Origin: Nothophaeocryptopus gaeumannii
Taxonomy: Eukaryota > Ascomycota > Dothideomycetes > Mycosphaerellales > Mycosphaerellaceae
Direction of reading: 5' to 3'
Assembly: GCA_031771865.1 (NCBI GenBank)
Contig: JASISA010000001.1
Span: 434,001-498,000, forward strand
Length of the DNA: 64,000 nt
The position numbers and the translations under genes are program-made. Below the pieces are notes generated by a model, which was given only the letters and a program-made list of their open reading frames with translations, was not told the DNA's origin and did no database searches. Positions 10,839 through 21,244 of this stretch are shown piece after piece (position 1 is the stretch's first letter; each line of letters begins with the position of its first letter).

Positions 10839-11555
10839 TCAGGTCCAAGTCCATCTGCCCATCGCTTGTTCCTCCGCCTCCTCCTTTTTGATCAGCAACA
10901 GCGGCAGAATCTGCGCCCAATCCAATGCCCCCAATTCTTCTACGACACGAAACATCCGAACAGCGGTCCCACTCGGCCGTCCTTTATCCTGCGGGAATGC
11001 TAGGCTGAAGCATGGCAAGCCCACATGTTGTTCTCGAAGCCATCGGAGTAGGTTCTCCCAATTACATGCACGATCAGATCGTCCAATGCGAAACTTTATG
11101 TTGCCCTTCTCTTCGCCGGTATTGAACCATTGCCTTCCGTGCTGCCACCACGATCGTAATGCGGCGGGGTCGAAGTTTGGGGTCTCGAAGAGAATCTTTG
11201 GACTGAGTCTGTAGTAGAATGGAGCAGCCTCCTCGCGAATCTGCTTATTCACTCGAAGTAGTGATGGCTGGGCGAAATCGTCTCGACTGATGATGATTTC
11301 ATCCTCAACGACGGCATATTCCCAGATCCGGTTCCTCAACTCGGCGCACAACTCAATTAGTCGCTGAGGGTTCTGTGGGTAGTTACGGTGGCTTGGTAGC
11401 TTGACGGTGACTTTTGAGGCGGTTTGGAACAGAGTTTCTTCGACTCGCGGCTTGCTGGTGACGCTGCCGGGCAATTTGATGACGATGGGTTTGGTGATCT
11501 GCTCGAATAGGCTCTCATCGTCCGGCGGCCTAGTAGCGACGTCGAGATGCGCCAT
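10839..11555 (-). CDS. F-box-like/2EXR-type protein, tandem paralogue 1 (intact)
   Basis: A single-exon protein of 238 residues. The core is the fungal motif RLIELCAELRNRIWEYAVV, then FAQPSLLRVNKQIREEA and a C-terminal half with NLLRWLREQH and the tail EEAEEQAMGRWTWT. This pattern belongs to a large family in filamentous ascomycetes, loosely related to F-box or 2EXR domains and often annotated hypothetical; function is unknown. The two next ORFs to the right on the same strand share the same blocks in the same order, so this is the left member of a three-gene tandem array. It is the only member with an uninterrupted frame. Confidence 0.75.
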   Translation of the reverse strand: MAHLDVATRPPDDESLFEQITKPIVIKLPGSVTSKPRVEETLFQTASKVTVKLPSHRNYPQNPQRLIELCAELRNRIWEYAVVEDEIIISRDDFAQPSLLRVNKQIREEAAPFYYRLSPKILFETPNFDPAALRSWWQHGRQWFNTGEEKGNIKFRIGRSDRACNWENLLRWLREQHVGLPCFSLAFPQDKGRPSGTAVRMFRVVEELGALDWAQILPLLLIKKEEAEEQAMGRWTWT

Positions 11556-11791
11556 GATGCTTGGTCGAGCTTAGGTTCACGAAGTCGAAAAGTGGTTTTG
11601 TGCGGATGTTATCAGGCCGTGCTTTAACAAAGAGTCAGGAACGTCTTTAGCGCGTGAAAGCTTTGGCCAACTTCACTTTCACATGACCGCCAGGAACGTC
11701 GAACTCTAATCCAATGATCAGGTTCAGATTGCTGACGATCTGATCGCTCCCCATCTCAATCGCTTCCTCAAGCTCTCTCCTAAGCTCTCTC

Positions 11792-12439
11792 TCAACTCCA
11801 CCTCCGCCGTCCCCCAGCCTGCTCCTCCGCCGTCTCCTTCATCACCACCAACACCCTCTCAACCTTCCCCCACTCTGACATCTGCAGTTCATCCATGATA
11901 CTAAACGCAGCGGCCGCAACATCAACAGCCTCTCTCGGCCTGGCCACACTACCATTTCTCGGTAATGTAAATCTTAACCTCCGCTCGTGGACATCCCTCA
12001 GCCAATCTCGCAAATTTCCCCAAGTCGTCGGATACCCGTTCGGTGTGATCAGATGCTATCGTAGGCGCGACTCGGTCACAAGCATATCGAGGTATGGATG
12101 AGCATATTGTGACCACGCTTTGAGTGCCGTTACGTCGAAGTCGGGGCAGTTGAGGATGAAATTATTGGTCGTGTAGTGGATGCTGGTCGTTTCATGGCGA
12201 ATCCGTTTGTTGACTCGAAGGAGCGAAGGCTGAGCGAAGGCGGTTGGAGTAATGTGGATCGGGTCGGAAGATGTGAGGGCATACTCGTAGATGCGGTTGC
12301 GTAGTTCGCCTGCGAGTTGTAGGAGCCGGCATGGGTTTGGCGGGTAGTGTCTCTGAGCGGGCAGCTTGACGGTAACTTTGGTGTCTCCTTCGAAGAGATA
12401 CTCTTCTGTCGGGCGATTGGTGGAGAAGTCGACTGCCAT
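11792..12439 (-). pseudogene. F-box-like paralogue 2, interrupted by one in-frame TAG
   Basis: The reading frame runs from the ATG at 12439 to the stop at 11792, with a single TAG at 12056-12058 after residue 127. Downstream of the TAG the same frame still encodes the family blocks (NLRDWLRDVHERRLRF, then the tail ETAEEQAGGRRRWS), aligned to paralogue 1. Upstream are GELRNRIYEYAL and AFAQPSLLRVNKRIRHE. No intron with plausible borders and phase removes the stop while keeping the conserved blocks. It is either a fresh nonsense mutation (CAG to TAG would do it) or a truncated 127-residue protein. Confidence 0.65.
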
Positions 12440-12690
12440 CTTCTGGTGTCAACGAATGTCTTGTCAGAAGAGTGCAGCTTCTGTGGATGCAGTCGAGAGG
12501 ACGACCGCGGGCGGTCGAAGGAGAAGAACATTCATAATTCAGACGCTTGGTCCGTGTCATTCACACGCAGTGCACGCGAAGTGCCTCGACTATGCGGCCT
12601 TAAGCCGCGAAGAGGCTTGGAGAGTCAAGAGTCGCGCACTGCAGCCATGATAAGCTGACCGTGAGCTGCCTCTTGATTTCCGCATTTTTT

Positions 12691-13363
12691 CTAAGCCCAT
12701 CTCCATCGACCATCTGCTTGCTCCTCCGATGACTTCTTGTGGACCTCCAAAACCGTGAGAACTGTATTCCATGGAGCGCCGTCCCTTTTCAGGACCCTCA
12801 GAATGTTTGAGGGCTCTGATAGCAGCACCTTTTGCCGTGTTGGAGTGCCGCGAAGCCATAAACCAGGCGGCTTTCTCGCGGTAGGCATCGTGTGCCCATT
12901 TGAGCAGATTTAGCCAACTGTTGGATTCGTTTCTGCAACAGAACCTCACACGCTTCAGGTGCAACATTTGATTCCTCCATTCGTGAGCATGCTGGGAGAA
13001 GGCTTGAACAGGTTGATAATCGAAGTCATGGCAGACGAAGTGGAACCCGTTACACAAATAGAAGACAGAGGATGTTTCTTTGCGGATTTGCTTGTTGGCT
13101 GCCAGTAGAGCTGGTTGCTTCCAGCTGTCGTTGTTGAGCTCTACCTCAATGGGCTCTTCCGACACCAGTGCGTACGCGTAAATTCGGTTTCGCAGCTCGG
13201 CCGCGAGCTCAAGCAAGCGGCACGGGATCTTTGGGCAGTTGTTTTCGTTGGTAAGGAGCATCATAGGTTTTGCGTCGCCGAAGACGAGTAGGCTGGTATT
13301 GCCGTCTGGACCCATGCTGGCTGCGCTCGTTATCTTCTGTGTGAGCACTAGTCGGGTCTTCAC
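12691..13363 (-). pseudogene. F-box-like paralogue 3, frameshifted near the 3' end
   Basis: It starts at 13363 and contains RLLELAAELRNRIYAYALV, ALLAANKQIRKETS and NLLKWAHDAYREK in one frame. Near 12803-12815 the family alignment moves to another frame, which supplies NILRVLKRDGAPW and the tail SSEEQADGRWRWA, ending at 12691. The tail matches paralogues 1 and 2, so the ancestral gene used it. Left unrepaired, the first frame runs on to 12590 with an unrelated 257-residue product. A one-base indel around 12803-12815 explains it. The N-terminal 40 residues differ from the other copies. Confidence 0.6.
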
Positions 13364-15058
13364 ACTTGTTATCGTTGGCCCTCAGTCAGCGAACTCGCGC
13401 TATGTCATCTCTCGACGCGGGCACTACGGATGTTTGCGCGAAAAGTCGTTGAACGAGGGGCAGAGAAGTCTTGAGCGGAGAAGCTTTAGCCAGGACCAGA
13501 GTGTTATACGCCCGCTACCCATACGAGCAGTTCATAGCGTTTGAATCTCAACAACGCATTGCAATCGGAGAAAGGATGAGACGACTAATTACAGTACAAC
13601 ACCTACATCACAAAGCAAAAAGGTCAAAAAGAATTGGATTCCAATGGAAATCAAAGAAAATTAAAGGAGACACCTTCCGATTGCTCAACTTAACTCTTCA
13701 GCATGGCCACGGAGGGCGGGTGAGAGGTGCACGACGCAACCACTTCATTTGGTTGGAGCAAATGTTTGAGACTCTTTGTGGATATATGGGTAAAATCAAG
13801 CTCGTAAGCTTGAGTGACTTGAAGCTGGTAGGTCGGATTGCGGCAAGGGAGCTTCGAGAGGGAGTCATGAGCTTGATGTTGCAGGCTGAGGCAGAGATAT
13901 CGGTAAGGCATGGATGAATGAGTAGGTGAAATGTTGAGGTCTCTCATGAGGAAAGCATAATGCTCGAGGAGCACGTCGCGTGCATGTTGTTGATGGAGAG
14001 AAAGTGAGGTCGGGCACCACGGAATCTCCGGAAGACGAGCGAGCTTGGACCCAGCACAAATACTCTTACCAAGCTCTTGCTAAGACAGCCGGGATCGCGG
14101 CGTTCGCTTCGACTTGTCCTCTCGGCCGTTCTTTCCTTATAACCATGGCTCTCACAGACCTCGAAGGCTCATCCTCAACCAGCATCACCATGGCCTCCGA
14201 GAAAGGGTTGGTATCTTTTCTTGTGAAGAAGTCCCTCGGCCTATTCCGCTTTATACTTCTGCCATCGCCGCTCCGCAGATGCTCCCCAGGGCCTAAACTC
14301 CAGACTTCCTGCTTGCTCGGCAGTCGGTATTGTCTCCATGATCAATCAAAGTCATACCATCCAGTGATCTCGCATCTTCCGGATCCGTTTTATGTTCTTC
14401 TCTGGGCTGCGCGTTGGATCGTTTTCCGGCCATCACTTGTCTCAGAGGCACGGCATCCCACTCAAGCAGGTGCCTGAAGCAGGCTCTCGAATACCGCGTC
14501 GTTTGCTGCGCGATCGTCTCGGATAATTGCGGTCTCGATTGCTCGTCGTCCTCAGCTCTGCAGCTTCCAAGTTGCCGCAAGATGGCGTCGTTCGAAACGC
14601 CGTGCTCCTGGCAGTAGTCGGCGTGGTCCATCTCAGCGCATCTCGCGTGATCAATTGTTGCTGTGCTTGCTGATCTAGATGCCTTAAAGTTTGGCATTTT
14701 TGATCTGTTTGCCTGTGTAAGATCGTGGGTGAGCGAGCCAGTTGTCGCTATAAGTTCCGAGCATTCGCATTATACAATGCTGATTGTGGCCATAGCAATT
14801 CCTGTCAATGGTGGCGATTATGGCATCAAAGAAATCTCCGCAGCAGCGACATCATATGATATAGCAATATTTCGTTCCCACACGCTGCTGTGAATGAGAA
14901 TTGGCTGTTGGTGTTATATAAAGCAGCTCTCTCCGATTACTCACTCAACCCTCGGCATCTGCCAAATCCTTCCGACAGCCACAAACGCCAGGGCAAATAC
15001 CAAGCGCCAAATATCACCTTAGCCAACATAATAAGCCGCAACCAAACACCGTCTCACC
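13364..15058. other. 1.7 kb without a supported gene
   Basis: ORFs at 13471-13917, 13980-14477 (plus) and 14293-14697 (minus) have no recognisable domains. A possible short start with a good context (ATG at 14144) opens an ORF to 14477, but I cannot support it further. The right end holds the TATA-like promoter of the next gene. Confidence 0.35.
14915..14922 (+). promoter_or_regulatory. TATA-like box upstream of the small gene at 15059
   Basis: A TATATAAA octamer sits 137 nt upstream of the ATG at 15059, followed by a CA/CT-rich leader typical of fungal 5' untranslated regions. Positional inference only. Confidence 0.4.
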
Positions 15059-15464
15059 ATGAATTCATGGGGTCTCCCTCCAGTGTTCAGCCCCTACACC
15101 CAACACGTCCATACAGCTCACACCCAGCCATCAACCTCTTACCAACTAACCCCCTTCCTGCCCTCAGGCGTCTGTCTCATCAGCCTCTACAAAGCAGACA
15201 AAGATGATCTTCTCAAGCACGAGAAGGATATTCGTGCTGAATGGAGACTGACCAGGTCTAACTACGGTCACATCATTCGAGGCATGAAGGCCTGTGACGT
15301 CAGTGAATGGCTCTGCAATGCCGATGACAGGTTGATGAAGAATAAGGAGGGTACTCTGAGGAAGATGGTGAAGGACATGCTGAATTTGAAGGGGAGGTAT
15401 GCGGGCTTTGGGGTATGACAAACTGATCAGTCGATCACTAATAACATATAGAGCATCCTTGTGA
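15059..15464 (+). CDS. small hypothetical protein, two exons
   Basis: I model exons 15059-15396 and 15452-15464. The 55-nt intron has donor GTATGC, a CTAAT branch site and acceptor ATATAG. The product has 116 residues: a Tyr/Pro/Ser-rich N-terminus, then a charged helical part (KADKDDLLKHEKDIRAEWRL) and a basic C-terminus. Without splicing the ORF stops at 15418, only slightly different. I do not recognise the family. The TATA-like element and CT-rich leader upstream support transcription. Alternative: the intron starts at the later GTATGA, which would leave the frame open into antisense coding DNA and is less likely. Confidence 0.45.
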
Positions 15465-15542
15465 ACCTGCAATCCCCTGTCTCATGCCTCCGTGCAAAGT
15501 CTCTGCCAGCCTCATCCTTCTCTACTCGGCTCTATTTCTCTT

Positions 15543-16001
15543 CTAATGGTCCGTATCGTCTTCCACGTAGGCTTGGTACAGCTTCTTCTTGTTTGGAGAA
15601 ACTTCGTCTACCGCCTTCGTCTTGCCCTCTCGGCGTTTCGACCGTAGCTGTGGCTTTGACACCGGCTTCGACTGGTCTCTTTCACCACCCGAGAGTTTCG
15701 TCTTCCGCTTCGTTGGTGAGCTGCCAACGGCGGATAGATTTGGGAACCCTGGAAGTCCTTTGCGGGTGAGCGGCTTGTTTGAGGGCTCTGCCTTGCTGTC
15801 GCTAGTGTTCTTCATGAGTGGACTGGGATTCTCTGTCGTTTCGCTCGCCAACTTCGTGCTTCCTGGCCTGTTGTTCTGCTGTGGAGACTTGATGCCAAGG
15901 TGATCCTTTGACGACAGAGTGCCCTGTGCACCATGTCGGGTGGGCTGGCTGTCGGACTTGGATTGTGCAGATGGCTTGTTGCTGTTGTCGTTCTCCATCA
16001 T
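15543..16001 (-). CDS. hypothetical basic, low-complexity protein
   Basis: An ORF of 152 residues, rich in Ser, Lys, Pro and Asn, with a probable nuclear-type basic stretch (KPQLRSKRREGKTKAVDEV) and the C-terminal end YQAYVEDDTDH. There is no signal peptide or membrane helix. The frame stays open about 26 codons upstream of the ATG (ACRLLLGLEDHIKAKTRSK) up to a TAG, so an upstream exon ending at that point is possible and the start is uncertain. It sits convergent to the small gene ending at 15464 and downstream of the F-box gene on the same strand. Function unknown. Confidence 0.45.
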   Translation of the reverse strand: MMENDNSNKPSAQSKSDSQPTRHGAQGTLSSKDHLGIKSPQQNNRPGSTKLASETTENPSPLMKNTSDSKAEPSNKPLTRKGLPGFPNLSAVGSSPTKRKTKLSGGERDQSKPVSKPQLRSKRREGKTKAVDEVSPNKKKLYQAYVEDDTDH

Positions 16002-16199
16002 CTTGCTTCTGGTCTTCGCCTTGATGTGATCTTCAAGGCCAAGTAGAAGACGGCACGCAGGTGACTCAAGTAGCTATGGTGCTCGCGACGTTGGAGAAGC
16101 TTCCATTCACCAGTTGGCTTGCTACACAGGATCCAAAGCCTGGAGGCTGCTGGTATGTTAATGGAGACCTACGAATCAACCAGTTCGTACTCCAGGTTT

Positions 16200-17765
16200 T
16201 CACCATTCCTCGTCACTGGTGTCGGTATGCCAGGCACCTTCATCCATAGCATAGCTGAACAACGGTTGATGATACCAATGCGCCTCACGAACTCTCTCCA
16301 ATTCGTCCCTCACATTGTCTCGGCCCTTAGCAATGAGCGTGATGTGCTTGTACTTCGTGAAGGATCCTTGTCCTCCGTGTGAAGGCGGCACATGGTTGAC
16401 GAGAAAGTCTGCTTCTTCCGCCGGCATCGGCGGTGCTGCTTCTTCTGTGAACGAGACCGTTCCGCGGTCGTGCAGCAAATGATATAGTAGCAGGTAGTCG
16501 AGTTTCGGGCAAGCGGCGAGCAGAAAGCCGAAGAATGTTTGCCACGGTCTAGGCTCTTGTGCCTCCGAATCAGAGCAGAAGATCGAAGGGTTCGTAGGTG
16601 ATGTTTGCGTACTTGACAGAAGACGGATGTCTCGGATCTTCAAGCTGCTGAGATTCGATGCACACGGCCTGAGTGTACTGATCAACGTAGCAGATGTGGT
16701 CGTCACCTTTTCCAACTTGATTCGGGTGAGATGAGGGAGATCTACAGAAGCTGCCAGCTTTTGCAACGCGACATACGGATAGCTCAGTCGCCAGCTATCC
16801 GGATTTCTTGCCGTCGGAGCGAGTAGATGAGACTGCTTTCGATCTGGGAAGATCTGGAGTCCAATCTCTTTTAGGTTCACTGTGGTCTTCAGCAGCCTCG
16901 CAAGTCCAGAGCCATAGTCTTCCGGTCGAGTGAGTCGAAGGTACGGATGGCGGTCACCTGGATGCCGATGAAGCCAGCCCTTTACAGCATTGAGCTCCAG
17001 ATACAGTAGCGAGTTGCATGCCTTTTCGTACTGGAATTGTTGAAGCAGATCAGGATGAATGTTGTCAATTTCCACAGCATCGGTGTAGAGCCGCTCCAGC
17101 TGCACACCCGATGCTGCAACTGCGCCAACTATGGCAGTGAACAGTTGCGTTGGGCCTGACAGCAAGTATGAAGGTCCAGACGGGATTGGTCCAAGGATGC
17201 GAGGATCCTCCCCAATAGCATCTCTCAGCTGTGTCCATCCATATGGGCTGTAGTCTTCACTCCGCCGCATTCCGACCGTCATGAGATTTGGTAGATTTGC
17301 GAAGATAGACGTAAGCTTTGCGTCCAACTGGTTCGTATAGAGCAGCTCTCCATGGTCCTTGATGACTTGCTCGTATGCTTCGTATTGAGTTGACAAGTGA
17401 TCGAGAACCTCCTGCGAGCCTTCGAGATCGACCTTCTTTTCTGAAGGTGTAATCAGCTCATCGGCCGAATCCATGTCTGAATCCTCATCATCTGGGGCAC
17501 AGGCTGGCCTCGCGAATGTGTAGCAATCCGGATTGAACCAGACATGCTGCACGTATTTTCGCAGTCCTTCATGAGAAGCGATTTCATCTAACACAGCCAG
17601 ACTTGAGGTGGTGATCATATAACCTTTCTTCCGAAAGAAACGTTTGCCAAAGTGGGAGAAGGATGCCTCTTCCAATGCTTTGTTGGTTCGTCGAGCGGCA
17701 AAGACATCGTAGTCATCGAGGAAAGAGAAGATATGAGCAATCAACTCAGCAGGAAAGACAAGCAT
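16200..17765 (-). CDS. F-box protein with large variable C-terminal domain
   Basis: 521 residues when started at the ATG at 17765. The longer ORF begins 35 codons earlier, but the later Met opens directly with the F-box, MLVFPAELIAHIFSFLDDYD, as usual in this family. After the F-box comes RKKGYMITTSSLAVLDEIA and a long region with leucine-rich-like stretches (LPNLMTVGMRRSEDY, LLYLELNAVKG, LPHLTRIKLEKVTTT, LSSLKIRDIRLL). The end is acidic (TDTSDEEW). Such proteins usually recruit substrates to SCF ubiquitin ligases; the substrate is not deducible. An acidic Asp/Ser stretch near residue 110 is probably disordered. Confidence 0.8.
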   Translation of the reverse strand: MLVFPAELIAHIFSFLDDYDVFAARRTNKALEEASFSHFGKRFFRKKGYMITTSSLAVLDEIASHEGLRKYVQHVWFNPDCYTFARPACAPDDEDSDMDSADELITPSEKKVDLEGSQEVLDHLSTQYEAYEQVIKDHGELLYTNQLDAKLTSIFANLPNLMTVGMRRSEDYSPYGWTQLRDAIGEDPRILGPIPSGPSYLLSGPTQLFTAIVGAVAASGVQLERLYTDAVEIDNIHPDLLQQFQYEKACNSLLYLELNAVKGWLHRHPGDRHPYLRLTRPEDYGSGLARLLKTTVNLKEIGLQIFPDRKQSHLLAPTARNPDSWRLSYPYVALQKLAASVDLPHLTRIKLEKVTTTSATLISTLRPCASNLSSLKIRDIRLLSSTQTSPTNPSIFCSDSEAQEPRPWQTFFGFLLAACPKLDYLLLYHLLHDRGTVSFTEEAAPPMPAEEADFLVNHVPPSHGGQGSFTKYKHITLIAKGRDNVRDELERVREAHWYHQPLFSYAMDEGAWHTDTSDEEW

Positions 17766-18092
17766 ATTTCTTGTGGTGTTGCAAAGGCAGACGATCTGGG
17801 AGAGAAAGGGAAATCTTATCTTGAGACGTTTCGTAGCGAGTCTCAGATGGAAAGCCGGCCAGTTTATCAACAGTCTCTGCTCTGGGAGAGCTTCGCGCCA
17901 ACGCGACTACCCATGTGTCCGGAAAGTGAGGCCAGAGTCCCGAAGAGCCGAGCCGGGAACTGATGGCAGTGATCCGGTTGATGTGTCGTTGTGTGAATGT
18001 TGTTCGAGGTTATGGTGGTACAAAAGTTGGATCTCACATGAAAGTTCCTGGTGGATCCGCGTGCAACTTCCGTCAGCACATCCTCTCTCATC
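17766..18092. other. divergent promoter between F-box gene and cyclin H gene
   Basis: About 330 nt shared by two divergently transcribed genes. Nothing further is recognised. Confidence 0.35.
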
Positions 18093-19247
18093 ATGACAAC
18101 AGACTTGACCGAGGACGACCTATACCGCACTTCAACACAGTACCGCTTGTGGTCCTACGCTCCCGAACAACTTGCCGCACAACGCCGAAAGACACACGAG
18201 CTCGCGATCGCCCGCGCGAAGCAGTACCTCAGCCAGCAGAATGGCGCGTCCAACGGAGATGCCACGCCCAAATGCCTCACGGAACAAGAAGAGTTGAGAT
18301 TGGTCCAGCGATACTGCGACGTGATCATTGCCACAGCAAAGCACCTGAAATGGCCCTCCAATATCTACACCACCGCGGTGCAATACCTCAAGCGCTTCTA
18401 CCTCAGCAACAGCTGCATGACATACCCGCCTAAGGAGATTTATAAGACTGTTCTCTTTTTGGCAAGCAAAACAGAGGCATACCATGTCACTCTCTCCGCC
18501 TTCTCGCGCAGTATCAGCGCCGCCCCCGAGGCCGTCCTCGCGCCCGAGTACAAAGTGATGCAAGCCCTCCGCTTCACCCTTGACGTGCGGCAACCCTTCC
18601 GCGGTCTCAAAGGCGCCCTCATGGAACTTCTCAATATGGCAGAAGGCCTCACAGACAGCATCGCCGCACGACAAAAGACCGGGCAAGAAGTCCAGCAAGG
18701 TCTCATAGACCTTAAACCGCCCGAGTCAGCGAACACAACCCACTGGAGACCACCCTCAGGCCCCGCTTCGAAAGAGCACGTCGTCGAGCGAATACAGCTA
18801 GCCTACCAAGCAGCAAAAGACGTTCTCGACATAGCCGCCTCCTTAACAGATGCATACTTCATGTACACTCCCTCGCAAATCCTCCTCGCCTCCCTTCGAA
18901 TAGCAGACACACCCCTCCTAAACTTCTACCTTGACTCCAAACTTCCGCTGGCCCTCCCCACCCGGCCCAAGATCCTCGCAACTCTCGAAGCCTGCTCAGA
19001 GCTTTTGGCATCACATGATCCCAAGGGTACCATGAGTAAAGAGGAACGAGCGGAATTAGAGAAAAAGCTTGAGGGGTGTCGGGATCCTGCGACGAAGGAT
19101 TTGGTCAAGAGTGCGGCTGCGGTGAGGGAAGGCGGTGGGGAGGAAGATGAGGAGAAATTGAAGAGGAAAAAGGCGGATAGGGAGAAGGACCGGAGAGATA
19201 TGGATGATTTGTTTGGGCCGAATTTGGGGCAGGGGAAGAACGGGTGA
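18093..19247 (+). CDS. ccl1: cyclin H-like (TFIIH/CAK cyclin Ccl1)
   Basis: 384 residues from the ATG at 18093; an in-frame ATG 14 codons earlier lacks support. The N-terminus LYRTSTQYRLWSYAPEQLAA is the typical cyclin H opening. The first cyclin fold contains QRYCDVIIATAKHLKWPSNI, AVQYLKRFYL and the conserved KTVLFLASKTEAYHVTLSAF. A second fold is recognisable around residues 230-310 (AASLTDAYFMYTPSQILLASLRIA). The C-terminus is Lys/Glu-rich and ends DDLFGPNLGQGKNG. Cyclin H pairs with the CDK7/Kin28 kinase to phosphorylate the RNA polymerase II C-terminal domain within TFIIH. Single exon. Confidence 0.88.
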   Translation: MTTDLTEDDLYRTSTQYRLWSYAPEQLAAQRRKTHELAIARAKQYLSQQNGASNGDATPKCLTEQEELRLVQRYCDVIIATAKHLKWPSNIYTTAVQYLKRFYLSNSCMTYPPKEIYKTVLFLASKTEAYHVTLSAFSRSISAAPEAVLAPEYKVMQALRFTLDVRQPFRGLKGALMELLNMAEGLTDSIAARQKTGQEVQQGLIDLKPPESANTTHWRPPSGPASKEHVVERIQLAYQAAKDVLDIAASLTDAYFMYTPSQILLASLRIADTPLLNFYLDSKLPLALPTRPKILATLEACSELLASHDPKGTMSKEERAELEKKLEGCRDPATKDLVKSAAAVREGGGEEDEEKLKRKKADREKDRRDMDDLFGPNLGQGKNG

Positions 19248-19696
19248 AGGCAACACCGGAGAAAAGATGAGACCATCAAGATACGAGGAGAGGCTTGTGC
19301 TTGGGTACAGCCACAGGATACCCTAGATACACTGTATGCTTTGGCCTGCCCTGGAGTGGTTGGCTAGAATACGACTCTGAGCGACATCGTAAGACTGCTC
19401 TCACTGGCCTCTACTTGATAAGTGGAAGGCAGACTCAAAGAAGTCATGAGACCACGGTCTAAGAGGATCAATTGGACATTGAACAGACAGCGTTCGTGGT
19501 CACGATGCCATGTTGCATCTACGTGTTGCCGCCATCTCAGGCTCGACTAGACTTCACATTAGAGAACTGTATGCGAAGCTTCACCACACGGCTTTTCACG
19601 TTTTCTCTATGCATCCTACACGCTCTTCGCCAATTCATAGTAGCTAGCCATATCCTCCTCTCCCACCTCACCTCCTCACACCTATTCCCAGGTCCT
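19248..19696. other. intergenic between convergent genes
   Basis: The 3' regions of the cyclin H gene (plus) and the ornithine acetyltransferase gene (minus). No other feature is recognised. Confidence 0.35.
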
Positions 19697-21244
19697 CTAC
19701 GTCCTATAGTCCCCATTAATAGTAACATACTCATGACTGAAATCACAAGTCCAAAACACCGCCTCCTGCACATTGACCTTCTCCCCATTGCTCTTCGTCC
19801 TCACCTTCCCATCCTCCAACCTCACAAGGATCTCCAGATCTTCCATTTCCAGAATCTCTTTCGCTCGAACTTCGTCCACATCCTGAGGCTCTCCTTGGAT
19901 CAGAAGCTTCAATTCCTCACTTCCATCGGCCGGGATGAAAGATACTGAGGTCCGGGAGGGCGTGACCTGGGGGATTTTGTCTATGGGGACGCGGGTGTTT
20001 GTGCGGGCTATGGCGCCGGAAAGGAGGTCGGTCACGTTGATTTCGTTGGAGGGCATAATACCTGGGGCGTAGCCTATTGCGCAGAGGATACGGCCCCAGT
20101 TTGCATCCTTTCCATAGAGAGCTGTCTTGACGAGTGCGGAAGTAGCTATGCTGACGGCAGCACGTTTGGCTGCTATATAAGAATGATCTGATCTTACACG
20201 GATCGTGACGAATTTTGTGGCGCCTTCGCCGTCGCGGACGACGAGTTTGGCGAGGTCTTTGAAGAAATCGGTCAGGACGGCTTCGAAGGCAAGGGTGTCT
20301 CCGTCTTTGGTGGATTGATTGGGTTTGAAGACTCCCCCGCCCCCCGTAGGATTGTGCTTGTATTCGATGGCTTTGGCGTCTGGAGGGGCGGCTGCACCAT
20401 TGGCGAAGAAGGCTACGGTGTCGTTTGTGCTGGTGTCGCCATCGATGGAGATGCAGTTGAATGAATGGGAGACGGTTGTTCGGAGGATTCGGCGCATCGT
20501 GCCTGCATGAACTTTGGCGTCTGTGCAGACTATGCCGAGGAGAGTTGCCATGTTGGGGTGAATCATGCCAGCGCCTTTGGTCATGCCGGCGATTGAGTAG
20601 GTTGTGTCAGGGTGGGATGGAAGCGTGAAGGTTCGAGACAGCAGTTTGGGGAATGTGTCCGTGGTGCAGATGGCGTTGGCAGCATTCAGCCAGTGTTCAT
20701 GGGTATTGCCCAGATTATCCTTCAGTTTGGGTATTGAATTGATGATCTTGTCAATGGGAAGTTGTTGGCCAATAACACCGGTGCTCATGACAAGAGACGA
20801 TGGAACTTCTTGGCTCTCTACTTCAGAATCAAACAGCTGGTCTGCAGCGCGAGCCATTGCTTTAGCATTTTCCACGCCCTGAACTCCGGTAACGGCATTG
20901 GCACATCCAGAATTGACAACCACGCCTCTGAAGCGTTCGGATTTCTTGACAGTCAAAGAACTCTTAGATACTTGGACGGGAGCGGCCTTGAAGACGTTTT
21001 GCGTGAAGGTAGCAGTGGCCGGGCATGGCTCCTCGGATACAATCAGAGCCAGATCATCGTACTTGGTGTTGCTTGCCTTGACACCAGCGAAGGCGCTGCC
21101 AGCCAGGAAGCCTTTTGGATATGTGCCAGATGTCGGGACGTACTTCTGTTTCGCCGCAGGAATCGAGCGGTCTGCTGGGGCTGAGTAGTTTCGAGCCTGG
21201 GCAAAGGCAGCAAACAGCCTTTTCGAAGCCATTTTGGGAGCCAT
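19697..21244 (-). CDS. mitochondrial glutamate N-acetyltransferase/amino-acid acetyltransferase (ArgJ family)
   Basis: 515 residues, single exon. The N-terminus (MASKRLFAAFAQARNYSA) is a mitochondrial presequence. The ArgJ fold follows: GTYPKGFLAGSAFAGVK, VVVNSGCANAVTG, VMSTGVIGQQLPI and the autoprocessing site KGAGMIHPNMATLL, where the chain is cleaved before the Thr to give alpha and beta subunits. ISIDGDTSTNDTV and ALYGKDANWGRILCAIGYA complete the signature. The enzyme recycles the acetyl group between acetylornithine and glutamate in arginine synthesis. It carries a Gly-rich insertion (NPTGGGGVFKPNQ) after the DTSTND block. Start could be the first or the fifth codon. Yeast equivalent: ECM42/ARG7. 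Confidence 0.95.
   Translation of the reverse strand: MAPKMASKRLFAAFAQARNYSAPADRSIPAAKQKYVPTSGTYPKGFLAGSAFAGVKASNTKYDDLALIVSEEPCPATATFTQNVFKAAPVQVSKSSLTVKKSERFRGVVVNSGCANAVTGVQGVENAKAMARAADQLFDSEVESQEVPSSLVMSTGVIGQQLPIDKIINSIPKLKDNLGNTHEHWLNAANAICTTDTFPKLLSRTFTLPSHPDTTYSIAGMTKGAGMIHPNMATLLGIVCTDAKVHAGTMRRILRTTVSHSFNCISIDGDTSTNDTVAFFANGAAAPPDAKAIEYKHNPTGGGGVFKPNQSTKDGDTLAFEAVLTDFFKDLAKLVVRDGEGATKFVTIRVRSDHSYIAAKRAAVSIATSALVKTALYGKDANWGRILCAIGYAPGIMPSNEINVTDLLSGAIARTNTRVPIDKIPQVTPSRTSVSFIPADGSEELKLLIQGEPQDVDEVRAKEILEMEDLEILVRLEDGKVRTKSNGEKVNVQEAVFWTCDFSHEYVTINGDYRT

Noticed and set aside
13471..13917. 148-codon ORF in the gap after the F-box-like array
   Set aside because: No recognisable motif, overlaps an antisense ORF of similar quality, and does not resemble the neighbouring paralogues.
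14293..14697. 134-codon minus-strand ORF
   Set aside because: Charged, non-repetitive and without family signal; no supporting promoter or introns.
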